Part shown: positions 1 to 6,317 of the stretch, piece after piece
Layout of the letters: every line of letters begins with the position of its first letter
How positions within the stretch are numbered: the stretch's first letter is position 1
Assembly: GCA_022601315.1 (NCBI GenBank)
Contig: JAHZIU010000106.1
Span: forward strand, 1 to 12,498
Direction: 5' to 3'
Length of the DNA: 12,498 nucleotides
DNA from: Betaproteobacteria bacterium
GTDB taxonomy: Bacteria; Pseudomonadota; Gammaproteobacteria; Burkholderiales; Nitrosomonadaceae
Program-made: the position numbers and the translations under genes
Notes under the pieces: generated by a model
What the model saw: only the letters and a program-made list of their open reading frames with translations
Database searches by the model: none
What the model was told of the DNA's origin: nothing

Positions 1-1
1 C

Positions 2-373
2 TTTCTCAGCAATAATGCGGGTGGTATCTTAGGAGGTATTTCTACTGGTCAGGCAATCACCGTTAATATAGCGATTAAACCCACATCAAGCATCCGCCTG
101 GGTCGACGCTCAGTGGACAAGAATGGTGAATCTGTTATTGTAGAAACACATGGCAGACATGATCCATGCGTAGGCATACGTGCGACACCCATCGCCGAAT
201 CAATGCTTGCTTTGGTTCTGATAGATCATGCATTGCGACATCGCGCACAAAATGCAGATGTAGATTGTGAAACCCCCCGAATTCCAGGCAATACAGCACA
301 TCAAGATGCGTTAAAGTCTCAAATAACTAAAAAATCTGATTTGCGTGAAGACCCAGAGCCGGAAGAAGATTGA
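2..373 (+). CDS. aroC: Chorismate synthase, C-terminal part (cut by the left edge)
   Basis: Chorismate synthase removes phosphate from 5-enolpyruvylshikimate-3-phosphate, using reduced FMN, to give chorismate, the last shared step of aromatic amino acid synthesis in the cytoplasm. The frame is open from base 2 to the TGA at 371-373, giving 123 residues with no start inside the window. It begins with the family block [15 protein letters not shown], continues with KPTSSI, and contains the family signature [16 protein letters not shown] (about residues 52-67) followed by the conserved [10 protein letters not shown]. The last 35 or so residues are a charged, poorly conserved tail ending in EDPEPEED. 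An internal ATG at 113 is not the start, because family residues lie upstream of it. The gene is probably intact beyond the window. No clear intrinsic terminator follows. Confidence 0.96.
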   Translation, partial: FLSNNAGGILGGISTGQAITVNIAIKPTSSIRLGRRSVDKNGESVIVETHGRHDPCVGIRATPIAESMLALVLIDHALRHRAQNADVDCETPRIPGNTAHQDALKSQITKKSDLREDPEPEED

Positions 374-539
374 ATTAAGCCTAATTACGGTGCAAACATT
401 TTTTTAAAGCATCTTAGCAAATTCAATTAACGAGAATGGCGATCTAAATGAATCAAATAGTTATAGATAGCTTTCTTGCAAAACAAGTAATTTTTAGAAC
501 GGCCTTTAAGATATTCCAACGTTTAAATTCCAGTAAGCG

Positions 540-569
540 GTGAAAATTTTGACTAGAGCAAGATATAAT
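540..569 (+). promoter_or_regulatory. Possible sigma-70 promoter of the dacC-type gene
   Basis: A perfect TATAAT lies at 564-569. The best -35 at normal spacing is the weak GTGAAA at 540-545 (18-bp spacer). TTGACT at 549-554 is better in sequence but only 9 bp away, too close to pair. Transcription from here would begin near 576, downstream of the upstream GTG at 540, and would favour the ATG at 591 as the start. Chance occurrence in AT-rich DNA is possible. Confidence 0.35.
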
Positions 570-590
570 AACCAATTTTTGCAGATTCTC

Positions 591-1709
591 ATGAAGCTTC
601 TACTTCCGTTATTGATATGTTTCGCTGTTATGCCCGTATTTGCCCAAAAACCAGCGTTGTCTATTGCAGCAAAATCTTTTTTACTGACAGATTTTCAAAC
701 AGGACAAGTATTAGCCAGCCAAAATGCACACGAACGGGTTGAACCTGCATCTTTAACTAAATTAATGACGGCATATGTAGTATTTACAGCATTAAAACAG
801 GAAAGAATTGCACTCGATCAAAATATCCATGTTTCTGAACAGGCATGGCGAATGATTGGTTCACGCATGTTTATAGAGCCGAATAAAACAGTAACCGTCG
901 AAGAATTAATTCGAGGAATGATTGTGCAATCTGGTAATGATGCCTGCATCGCCTTAGCTGAGGCAATTGCCGGTTCAGAAGAAATCTTTGCACATATGAT
1001 GAACAAGGAAGCTGCTCGACTGGGTATGAAGAATACTCATTTCACGAATACGACGGGCCTGCCAGACCCTAATCATTATAGTACCGCCCATGATCTTACT
1101 TTGCTGGCAACAGCAATCATACGTGACTTTCCCGAGTACTATCTACTGTATTCAATAAAAGAATTTACTTACAATGACATTACGCAAACTAATCGCAATC
1201 GATTGTTATGGTTGGACCCGCATGTTGATGGGATGAAAACAGGTTGGACTAAAGCGGCAGGTTATTGTCTTGTCACCTCAGCCGTACGCGATAAAAGACG
1301 ATTGGTTTCTGTAGTAATGGGTGCTGAGTCCGCAAATTCACGGAGCATGGAAAGTCAACGATTATTAAACTATGGCTTTCAGTTTTACGACACCTTGCAT
1401 TTGTACAAGAAAGATGAAGTATTAACAACGATTCAATTGTGGAAAGGTGCCAAAAATATGCTTAAAGCAGGGTTTGACCGTGATGTCTATTTTACCTTAC
1501 CAAAAGGCCAGGCTGACCAACTCAAAGCTACCATGGAATATAAACAACCACTGATTGCACCCGTTAATGTAGGCCAGGAAGTAGGCACGGTGAAGTTCAA
1601 ATTAAATGACCGCACAATTGAAACCTACCCTTTAGTCTCCTTGGAGAATGTTGAAACGGCAAACATCTTTGGCCGTACTTGGGACGGCGTTAAATTGCTT
1701 TTAAATTAA
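591..1709 (+). CDS. dacC: D-alanyl-D-alanine carboxypeptidase, PBP5/6 family (low-molecular-weight PBP)
   Basis: Periplasmic serine carboxypeptidase that trims the terminal D-alanine from peptidoglycan pentapeptides. Counting from the ATG at 591 (372 residues), residues 1-18 form a compact signal peptide cleaved after VFA. The three penicillin-binding motifs are in order: SLTK at 54-57 (nucleophile Ser54), SGN at 114-116 and KTG at 216-218. Residues from about 268 to 360 match the PBP5 C-terminal beta domain, and the end WDGVKLLLN fits a membrane-associating tail. The same frame extends up to a GTG at 540 (389 residues). I prefer 591 because it gives a normal short signal peptide and a TATAAT lies between the two starts, but neither start has a good ribosome site. 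The next gene, for a D-amino acid aminotransferase, follows after 37 bases and is likely co-transcribed. The choice between the dacA and dacC names rests on gene order, not on sequence. Confidence 0.93.
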   Translation: MKLLLPLLICFAVMPVFAQKPALSIAAKSFLLTDFQTGQVLASQNAHERVEPASLTKLMTAYVVFTALKQERIALDQNIHVSEQAWRMIGSRMFIEPNKTVTVEELIRGMIVQSGNDACIALAEAIAGSEEIFAHMMNKEAARLGMKNTHFTNTTGLPDPNHYSTAHDLTLLATAIIRDFPEYYLLYSIKEFTYNDITQTNRNRLLWLDPHVDGMKTGWTKAAGYCLVTSAVRDKRRLVSVVMGAESANSRSMESQRLLNYGFQFYDTLHLYKKDEVLTTIQLWKGAKNMLKAGFDRDVYFTLPKGQADQLKATMEYKQPLIAPVNVGQEVGTVKFKLNDRTIETYPLVSLENVETANIFGRTWDGVKLLLN

Positions 1710-1746
1710 TGAGTGGCTTCATATTAGCGCTTCATAAAGGGTAAAC

Positions 1747-2601
1747 ATGATATATCTTAATGGCAAATTTATGCCTATTGAGCAAGCGTGTATTCCTGTT
1801 TTGGATAGAGGCTTTATTTTTGGCGATGGTGTATATGAAGTTATTCCGGCCTATTCTCGCAAACCATTTCGATTGACAAAACATTTACGTCGATTACAGC
1901 ATAGTCTTGATGGCATCCGTCTTAACAACCCACATAGTGATAAAGAATGGTGTAATCTAATTGAGCAAGTTATCGCCAGAAACGATGAGGAAGATCAATC
2001 GCTATACTTGCACATTACTCGGGGAGTAGCCAAACGGGATCATGCTTTTCCGCAGGTTCCGCCTACCGTTATGATTTTAAGCAATCCATTGCTACCGCCA
2101 CCGACAGAACTGCTAACAAGCGGCGTAGCTGCTGTTACATCTACTGATAACCGTTGGATACGTTGCGATATTAAATCGATATCATTGCTACCCAATGTGT
2201 TGTTGCGTCAACTCGCTGTGGATGCGGGTGCTGTAGAAACGATATTGATTAGGGACGGTTATCTGACAGAAGGGTCGGCAAGTAGTATTTTTGTTATTAA
2301 AGACCAAGTGTTATTGGCACCACCCCAAAGTCATTTAATATTGCCAGGTGTGACATATGAGGTTGTATTGGAATTGGCTGCAGAAAATAATATTACATAT
2401 AAAATACAAGATATTACTGAAAAAGAGCTCCGCCAGGCCGATGAGATTTTATTGACCTCATCTACCAAAGAAATTATGGCGGTTACTCGTTTGGATGATC
2501 AATTGGTCGGAAATGGCAAACCAGGCGCCAAGTTTTCTGAACTACACAAACTCTACCAGCACTATAAAGCGACCAGTATGCGCGCTGGCATTGCTCATTA
2601 A
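1747..2601 (+). CDS. dat: D-amino acid aminotransferase (PLP class IV)
   Basis: Pyridoxal-phosphate fold type IV transaminase of 284 residues, probably interconverting D-alanine and 2-oxoglutarate with pyruvate and D-glutamate in the cytoplasm. The Schiff-base lysine is K143 in DIKSISLLPNVL, and E175 in the LTEGSASSIF motif holds the cofactor pyridine nitrogen. Y30 in FGDGVYEVI, with R97 and H99 in TRGVAKRDHAFP, matches the substrate-carboxylate trap of Bacillus D-amino acid aminotransferase. That favours the D-specific enzyme over branched-chain aminotransferase (IlvE) or aminodeoxychorismate lyase (PabC). The start has an AAAGGG ribosome site at 1736-1741. It lies 37 bases after the carboxypeptidase gene and 17 bases before the DUF493 gene, so one transcript is likely. 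A role in supplying or recycling D-alanine and D-glutamate for the cell wall is inferred from this context. Confidence 0.92.
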   Translation: MIYLNGKFMPIEQACIPVLDRGFIFGDGVYEVIPAYSRKPFRLTKHLRRLQHSLDGIRLNNPHSDKEWCNLIEQVIARNDEEDQSLYLHITRGVAKRDHAFPQVPPTVMILSNPLLPPPTELLTSGVAAVTSTDNRWIRCDIKSISLLPNVLLRQLAVDAGAVETILIRDGYLTEGSASSIFVIKDQVLLAPPQSHLILPGVTYEVVLELAAENNITYKIQDITEKELRQADEILLTSSTKEIMAVTRLDDQLVGNGKPGAKFSELHKLYQHYKATSMRAGIAH

Positions 2602-2618
2602 GTTGTTTTAAATTTCGT

Positions 2619-2885
2619 ATGTCTGAACAAACTTCACTCATTGAATACCCTTGTGATTTTCCGATAAAAATCATGGGCAAATCGGAACATAAAATTGCCG
2701 AAATTGCAATACAGATTGTCAGGCAACATGCGCCAGACTTTGATGAAAAAAGCATGACTGTTAGAGCCAGTAAAAATGGCACATACTTAAGTATCACTTG
2801 TACAATCAAGGCAACATCGCGAATGCAGCTTGATGCACTCTATCAAGCATTAAGTGACCATCCCATGGTGGCAGTTGCGCTGTAA
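2619..2885 (+). CDS. DUF493 (YbeD-type) small protein
   Basis: An 88-residue cytoplasmic protein of the DUF493/YbeD family, an ACT-like alpha-beta fold whose biochemical role is not established. Recognisable family blocks are YPCDFPIKIMG near residues 10-20, the strand region SKNGTYLSITCTIKA near 50-65, and SRMQLDALYQALSDHP near 67-82. Its position directly before lipB is the usual one in many proteobacteria (ybeD-lipB), which suggests a link to lipoate metabolism without proving it. No purine-rich ribosome site precedes the ATG. The 17-base gap after the aminotransferase suggests translational coupling. The length is normal for the family and nothing looks broken. Confidence 0.9.
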   Translation: MSEQTSLIEYPCDFPIKIMGKSEHKIAEIAIQIVRQHAPDFDEKSMTVRASKNGTYLSITCTIKATSRMQLDALYQALSDHPMVAVAL

Positions 2886-2889
2886 TAAA

Positions 2890-3525
2890 ATGACGCAGAT
2901 CAATCGAGTAATGGCGCATGCAGGATTGGCCATCAAACAGTTAGGTTTGGTCGACTATCTTGTCACTTGGCAAGCCATGAAGGATTTCACTAATAGCCGC
3001 ACCGAACAAACAAATGATGAAATTTGGTTATTACAACATCCTCCAGTATACACACAAGGCATTGCCGGTAAACCGGAGCACTTGCTCTATAACAATCAAA
3101 TCCCAGTAATTAAAACAGATCGGGGCGGTCAAATTACATATCATGGCCCCGGTCAACTGATTGTTTATTTATTGCTGGATTTGCGCCGCTTGAAACTCGG
3201 CATACGGGAATTAGTCAGAAGAATGGAAAATGCCGTGATAGACTTGTTGAAAGATTATCACATTGAGGCTAAAGGACGAATTGAAGCACCAGGCGTCTAT
3301 GTCGACAATGCAAAAATTGCTGCATTAGGGCTAAAAATCAAAAGAAACTATTGCTATCACGGTATTGCACTAAATGTAGATATGAACCTCAAACCATTTA
3401 GTGCTATTAATCCTTGCGGCTATGCTGGTTTACAAGTTACACAAACAAAAAGCTTGGGCATAACTGACGGATTGGATATATTAAGTCAAAAATTATCAGA
3501 TAAATTGCAACAAAATATTTTTTAA
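2890..3525 (+). CDS. lipB: Lipoyl(octanoyl)transferase
   Basis: LipB moves an octanoyl group from acyl carrier protein to the lipoyl domains of 2-oxoacid dehydrogenases or the glycine cleavage H protein, the first step of endogenous lipoate assembly. With the start at 2890 the protein has 211 residues. The family signature [16 protein letters not shown] begins at residue 78. Catalytic Lys142 lies in AKIAALG and acyl-accepting Cys176 in NPCGYAG, as in characterised LipB enzymes. The frame extends back to an ATG at 2854 inside the DUF493 gene, but those 12 residues (MTIPWWQLRCNK) look non-family. The ATG at 2890, four bases after the DUF493 stop, fits coupled translation. An ATG at 2911 is a further alternative. 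lipA follows after 22 bases, so both steps of the pathway are co-expressed. Confidence 0.95.
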   Translation: MTQINRVMAHAGLAIKQLGLVDYLVTWQAMKDFTNSRTEQTNDEIWLLQHPPVYTQGIAGKPEHLLYNNQIPVIKTDRGGQITYHGPGQLIVYLLLDLRRLKLGIRELVRRMENAVIDLLKDYHIEAKGRIEAPGVYVDNAKIAALGLKIKRNYCYHGIALNVDMNLKPFSAINPCGYAGLQVTQTKSLGITDGLDILSQKLSDKLQQNIF

Positions 3526-3547
3526 GTTAAGGACAACACTCAACATT

Positions 3548-4492
3548 ATGAGCACTGAAATTCGCCAAAAAGGTGCAGAAAAAACCGCACGCAATCCGGT
3601 AAAAATTACCCCACAAACTTCTAGTGAATTGTTACGCAAACCGTCCTGGATAAGAGTGCGATCTTCCAGTAGCCAGGCCTATTATGAAGTCAAACGACTG
3701 TTGCGTGAACATAAACTGCATACGGTCTGTGAAGAGGCATCATGCCCCAATATTGGCGAATGCTTCGGAAAAGGAACAGCCACCTTTATGATTCTGGGTG
3801 ACTTATGCACACGACGTTGTCCGTTTTGTGATGTCGCCCATGGCAGACCTAAGCCTCCCGATGCTGAAGAGCCATTGCATCTTGCGCAGTCCATAGCTGC
3901 GATGAAATTAAAGTATGTTGTCATTACCAGTGTTGACCGGGATGACTTGCGTGATGGTGGCGCACAACACTTTGCTGATTGTATTCGTGAAATTCGAACA
4001 TATTCGCCACATACAAAAGTTGAAGTTCTGGTGCCTGACTTCAGGGGGCGGTTAGAAAAAGCCTTAGAGAAACTGGGTAATTTCCCACCCGACGTCATGA
4101 ATCATAATTTGGAAACAGTTCCAAGATTGTACAAACAGTGCCGTCCAGGCGCAGATTATGCGCATTCATTAAAGTTATTAAAAGATTTTAAAGCGGACTT
4201 TCCTCACGTTCCTACCAAGTCTGGATTGATGCTCGGCTTGGGGGAAACCGATGAGGAAATTCTTGAAGTATTGCGTGATCTGCGTGAACACAATGTTGAA
4301 ATGCTGACCATCGGCCAGTATTTACAACCAAGTACCGGCCATCTACCCGTCATGCGATATGTTACACCAGAAGGATTTAAAGCATTTGAGCAAGCGGCAC
4401 TGGAAATGGGATTTAGTCATGCAGCATGCGGGCCGATGGTTCGCTCTAGTTATCATGCTGATCAACAAGCGCATGAAGCTGGTTTGACATAA
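3548..4492 (+). CDS. lipA: Lipoyl synthase (radical SAM)
   Basis: LipA inserts two sulfur atoms at C6 and C8 of the octanoyl chain attached by LipB, using S-adenosylmethionine and sacrificing an auxiliary iron-sulfur cluster. In this 314-residue protein the auxiliary cluster cysteines are C61, C66 and C72 ([12 protein letters not shown]). The radical SAM CxxxCxxC motif is C87, C91 and C94 in CTRRCPFC. The C-terminal RSSY (299-302) supplies the serine ligand of the auxiliary cluster. Other family blocks are visible, such as [16 protein letters not shown] and [11 protein letters not shown]. An AAGGA lies at 3529-3533, rather far (14 bases) from the ATG. This is the last gene of the run. No convincing intrinsic terminator follows, so transcription may end by Rho or run into the AT-rich spacer. 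Confidence 0.97.
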   Translation: MSTEIRQKGAEKTARNPVKITPQTSSELLRKPSWIRVRSSSSQAYYEVKRLLREHKLHTVCEEASCPNIGECFGKGTATFMILGDLCTRRCPFCDVAHGRPKPPDAEEPLHLAQSIAAMKLKYVVITSVDRDDLRDGGAQHFADCIREIRTYSPHTKVEVLVPDFRGRLEKALEKLGNFPPDVMNHNLETVPRLYKQCRPGADYAHSLKLLKDFKADFPHVPTKSGLMLGLGETDEEILEVLRDLREHNVEMLTIGQYLQPSTGHLPVMRYVTPEGFKAFEQAALEMGFSHAACGPMVRSSYHADQQAHEAGLT

Positions 4493-4689
4493 TTCAACTA
4501 TTAACACAGCAGTAGGAATGTTGTCTGGATTTTTAGAGATATCCCGATAGAATCAGACTCAATTATTTTCTCAGCATTGGTAATGTTACAGGCGCCAAAT
4601 GTGTTTGGTAATAGAAGAAATGCCGCATTTTTACATTGTTGCAAGAATCTAACGACTTTAGCCATCCCTATTAACACATAATTTTTAAG

Positions 4690-4716
4690 TTGACAGACAC
4701 CAAAGTCAGTTAAAAT
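4690..4716 (+). promoter_or_regulatory. Possible sigma-70 promoter
   Basis: TTGACA at 4690-4695 is a perfect -35 box. TAAAAT at 4711-4716 matches the -10 consensus at five of six bases, but the 15-bp spacer is short. It would point toward the small secreted protein gene at 4920 with a leader of about 200 bases. Alternatively it is a relic of a lost gene that used the orphan Shine-Dalgarno just downstream. Confidence 0.3.
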
Positions 4717-4853
4717 TAGGAGGTAAAGCGTTTCAAAATTTGCGATAATTGGGGTCAAGTACTAGAAAATAGTTTACTAATGGCTTAAATGTCTGTAAAT
4801 TTTACTGTGTTACTGGAAGGGACAAATGCTTCACTGATGAACATGGTATTATC

Positions 4854-4877
4854 CTGAGCGAACTTTCTGAGTGAACT
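4854..4877 (+). repeat. Short tandem direct repeat before the small secreted protein gene
   Basis: CTGAGCGAACT (4854-4864) and CTGAGTGAACT (4867-4877) differ at one base and repeat with a 13-bp period. They lie 43-66 bases before the ATG at 4920 and just after a TGGTATTAT resembling an extended -10 element (4844-4852). The layout could be a regulator half-site pair or a leader element. No regulator family is recognised. Confidence 0.45.
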
Positions 4878-4919
4878 CTTCAAGTAAATTAGATCAATAT
4901 CAACCAAAAAGGAACTAAA

Positions 4920-5174
4920 ATGAAGAAATTTGTAATTGCTGCTTTCGCGTCAATATTTATTTTTAGCTCACCAATTACAATGGCGAGTGGTAATCTTGAA
5001 TCCGGACTGACACCTATCAGTGCTGAAGATATGATGAACTATATTCAATGCCGGGACAAAAAACCTACTGATTCAGTCAAGAGCCGCCATAGAGTCGAGA
5101 ACGGCAAGATCGTCGTAGTTAAGTGTGCTGACGCGAATAAAATTGTTAGTGATGCAAGAGCACTTCAAAAATAA
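4920..5174 (+). CDS. Small secreted hypothetical protein with two cysteines
   Basis: I do not recognise the family. The 84-residue product starts MKKFVIAAFASIFIFSS and has a clear Sec signal peptide with likely cleavage after TMA at residue 22. That leaves a mature protein of about 62 residues in the periplasm or outside the cell. The mature part has exactly two cysteines, C44 (YIQCRDKK) and C69 (VVKCADAN), which could form one disulfide, and it is lysine/arginine-rich in the middle. The start is well supported by AAGGA at 4909-4913, six bases before the ATG. It is a single-gene unit with long AT-rich spacers on both sides. Downstream lies a large nested inverted repeat that could protect or end its transcript. 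That it is a real gene is inferred from the signal peptide plus ribosome site; the function is unknown. Confidence 0.72.
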   Translation: MKKFVIAAFASIFIFSSPITMASGNLESGLTPISAEDMMNYIQCRDKKPTDSVKSRHRVENGKIVVVKCADANKIVSDARALQK

Positions 5175-5189
5175 TAGCTTTTTGAAATT

Positions 5190-5297
5190 TGAATTAAGAG
5201 TTGAAATTTTCTAATCACAAGCATTCTAAACCATAAAAACAATAATATTTTTATTATTAGACTAGTACGATCATTAGAAACTTAGACTCTTAATTCA
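5190..5297. repeat. Nested inverted repeat of about 108 bp (MITE-like or long 3' hairpin)
   Basis: Three nested stems are visible. The outer one is a perfect 12-bp pair, TGAATTAAGAGT (5190-5201) with ACTCTTAATTCA (5286-5297). The middle one is a perfect 8-bp pair, TTTCTAAT (5208-5215) with ATTAGAAA (5273-5280). The central one is a 7-bp pair, AATAATA (5241-5247) with TATTATT (5252-5258), closing on a four-base loop. No target-site duplication is seen at its ends. It starts 15 bases after the stop of the small secreted protein gene. It could be a miniature inverted-repeat element or a transcript-end structure. Confidence 0.6.
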
Positions 5298-5385
5298 CTT
5301 TAGAATCTTCTGCAGTTAATAGCTAATTGTTACATTAGCATTATTGAAACACTCAGGATTAATAGCAAACCATAACGTAATAAGA

Positions 5386-5400
5386 CCATAAATTATGGTT
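5386..5400. promoter_or_regulatory. Operator-like palindrome
   Basis: ACCATAA (5386-5392) and TTATGGT (5394-5400) form a perfect 7-bp inverted repeat around a single A. A further direct ACCATAA lies 16 bases upstream at 5370-5376. A dimeric regulator could bind such a site. It is 408 bases before the rubrerythrin start, so the link to that gene is weak. Confidence 0.3.
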
Positions 5401-5433
5401 CAAACTATTTTTCCCTCACCACAATAACGATTC

Positions 5434-5465
5434 TCAACCGGCATTCTGGTTGACAAGCCAGTGCC
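5434..5465 (+). other. Two mutually exclusive hairpins
   Basis: Hairpin A pairs TCAACC (5434-5439) with GGTTGA (5448-5453). Hairpin B pairs GGCA plus CTGG (5440-5443 and 5446-5449, with a TT bulge) with CCAG plus TGCC (5458-5465). They share bases and cannot form together, as in an attenuator or switch, but there is no nearby U-run or gene start to support a function. Confidence 0.3.
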
Positions 5466-5807
5466 CCTTCGATAATCTCCTTGCACAGATTGAGCTTAAC
5501 AATCTATATCCAAGTACCCCGTCAATATCAAGTTGAAGGAGTACAAGTATAATTACAGATTTCATGATTACGCACTACCATGCTCTGATGGACTGAATAA
5601 AGCTTTGGCAAGATGCAAAAGCATCACCTACACCGTCACTTTTTAGTAAATTTGGGCGCAGTGTAAATAACAAAAACCAAATAACCATCAACCACTAAAT
5701 GATAAGATAGATAGTATGACATATCATAGCTACTAGATAGTGATTCGATATTATTGGGTCGTTCATAGGATTTTTTTGTAAATCGTCACGTTAAAAAGGA
5801 GAAAATA

Positions 5808-6227
5808 ATGGAACTTAAAGGATCTCAAACCGAAGGAAACCTGAAAGCAGCATTCGCCGGGGAATCTCAGGCCAATCGTCGCTATTTATATTTTGCTGCC
5901 AAAGCAGATGTGGAAGGACAAAATGATGTGGCCGCTGTATTCCGTTCTACTGCTGAAGGTGAAACAGGCCACGCACATGGTCATCTCGAACATTTAGAAA
6001 CATGTGGCGACCCTGCTACCGGCATGCCTTTTGGCGCATCGCGTGACAATCTGAAAACAGCAATCGCCGGTGAAACTCATGAATATACCGATATGTATCC
6101 CGGTATGGCAAAAACAGCACGCGAAGAAGGCTTTGATGAAATCGCCAACTGGTTTGAAACATTAGCAAAAGCTGAGCGCTCTCACGCCAATCGTTTCCAA
6201 CGTGCGTTGGACAGTTTTGTCGATTAA
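5808..6227 (+). CDS. Rubrerythrin-type diiron protein without rubredoxin domain
   Basis: A 139-residue ferritin-like four-helix protein of the rubrerythrin family, whose members reduce hydrogen peroxide at a diiron site in the cytoplasm. The ligand set is complete: E19 ([12 protein letters not shown]), E52 with H55 (GETGHAHGH), E89 with E92 ([10 protein letters not shown]) and E123 with H126 (AERSHANRF). This matches the spacing in classical rubrerythrin. The C-terminal rubredoxin domain with its CxxC pairs is absent, so electrons must come from another protein, as in sulerythrin-type members. A strong AAGGAG ribosome site at 5796-5801 sets the start. A strong intrinsic terminator follows 18 bases after the stop, so it can be made as a single-gene message. 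The iron-sulfur oxidoreductase downstream is a plausible partner. Its general naming is sure; peroxidase activity is inferred from the family. Confidence 0.93.
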   Translation: MELKGSQTEGNLKAAFAGESQANRRYLYFAAKADVEGQNDVAAVFRSTAEGETGHAHGHLEHLETCGDPATGMPFGASRDNLKTAIAGETHEYTDMYPGMAKTAREEGFDEIANWFETLAKAERSHANRFQRALDSFVD

Positions 6228-6245
6228 TTAATTGTGTATTTTATT

Positions 6246-6283
6246 ACGATGACGTTTTTCCAGGATAAACGTCATCGTTTTTT
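6246..6283 (+). terminator. Strong intrinsic terminator after rubrerythrin
   Basis: ACGATGACGTTT (6246-6257) pairs perfectly over 12 bp with AAACGTCATCGT (6267-6278) around a nine-base loop, and a run of six T (6278-6283) follows. It lies between rubrerythrin and the iron-sulfur gene at 6318. The two therefore share a transcript only through readthrough, or the downstream genes have their own weak promoter. Confidence 0.9.
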
Positions 6284-6317
6284 CATTACACCTCTTTTCC
6301 ACTTTTAACTCTTTTCT

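Larger units (their letters stand above)
4493..4919 (+). other. AT-rich spacer after lipA, with possible decayed material
   Basis: These 427 bases hold no convincing gene. Visible are a perfect -35 box with a weak -10 (4690-4716), an orphan Shine-Dalgarno TAGGAGGT at 4717-4724 with no start codon at a workable distance, and a 13-bp-period tandem repeat at 4854-4877. The minus strand near 4669-4694 reads TGTCAACTTAAAAATTATG, which loosely recalls IS21-type element ends. An 85-residue minus-strand frame (4501-4758) lacks a ribosome site and family features and is probably chance. Confidence 0.5.
5298..5807 (+). other. AT-rich leader region upstream of rubrerythrin
   Basis: These 510 bases hold no credible gene. 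The motif ACCATAA recurs at 5370-5376 and 5386-5392, with an inverted copy at 5394-5400 and another direct copy inside the preceding repeat (5230-5236). Two overlapping hairpins lie at 5434-5465. A small hairpin, GATGC/GCATC around AAAA, lies at 5612-5625. TATGA/TCATA form an inverted pair at 5715-5728, about 80 bases before the rubrerythrin start. I cannot assign the rubrerythrin promoter with confidence. Confidence 0.5.

Noticed and set aside
113..373. An 86-residue frame beginning at ATG 113
   Set aside because: It is the tail of the chorismate synthase frame, which is open from base 2 with conserved residues upstream of this ATG.
549..569. TTGACT and TATAAT as a promoter pair
   Set aside because: The spacer is only 9 bp, far below the 15-19 bp needed by sigma-70. 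Only the TATAAT with a weaker -35 is retained.
2854..2889. The longer LipB start inside the DUF493 gene
   Set aside because: The extra 12 residues do not look like family sequence. With the start at 2890 the catalytic residues fall at 142 and 176, as in known LipB.
4501..4758. An 85-residue minus-strand frame after lipA
   Set aside because: No ribosome site, no recognisable domain and low-complexity AT-rich composition. It is probably chance, although it overlaps possible element remnants.
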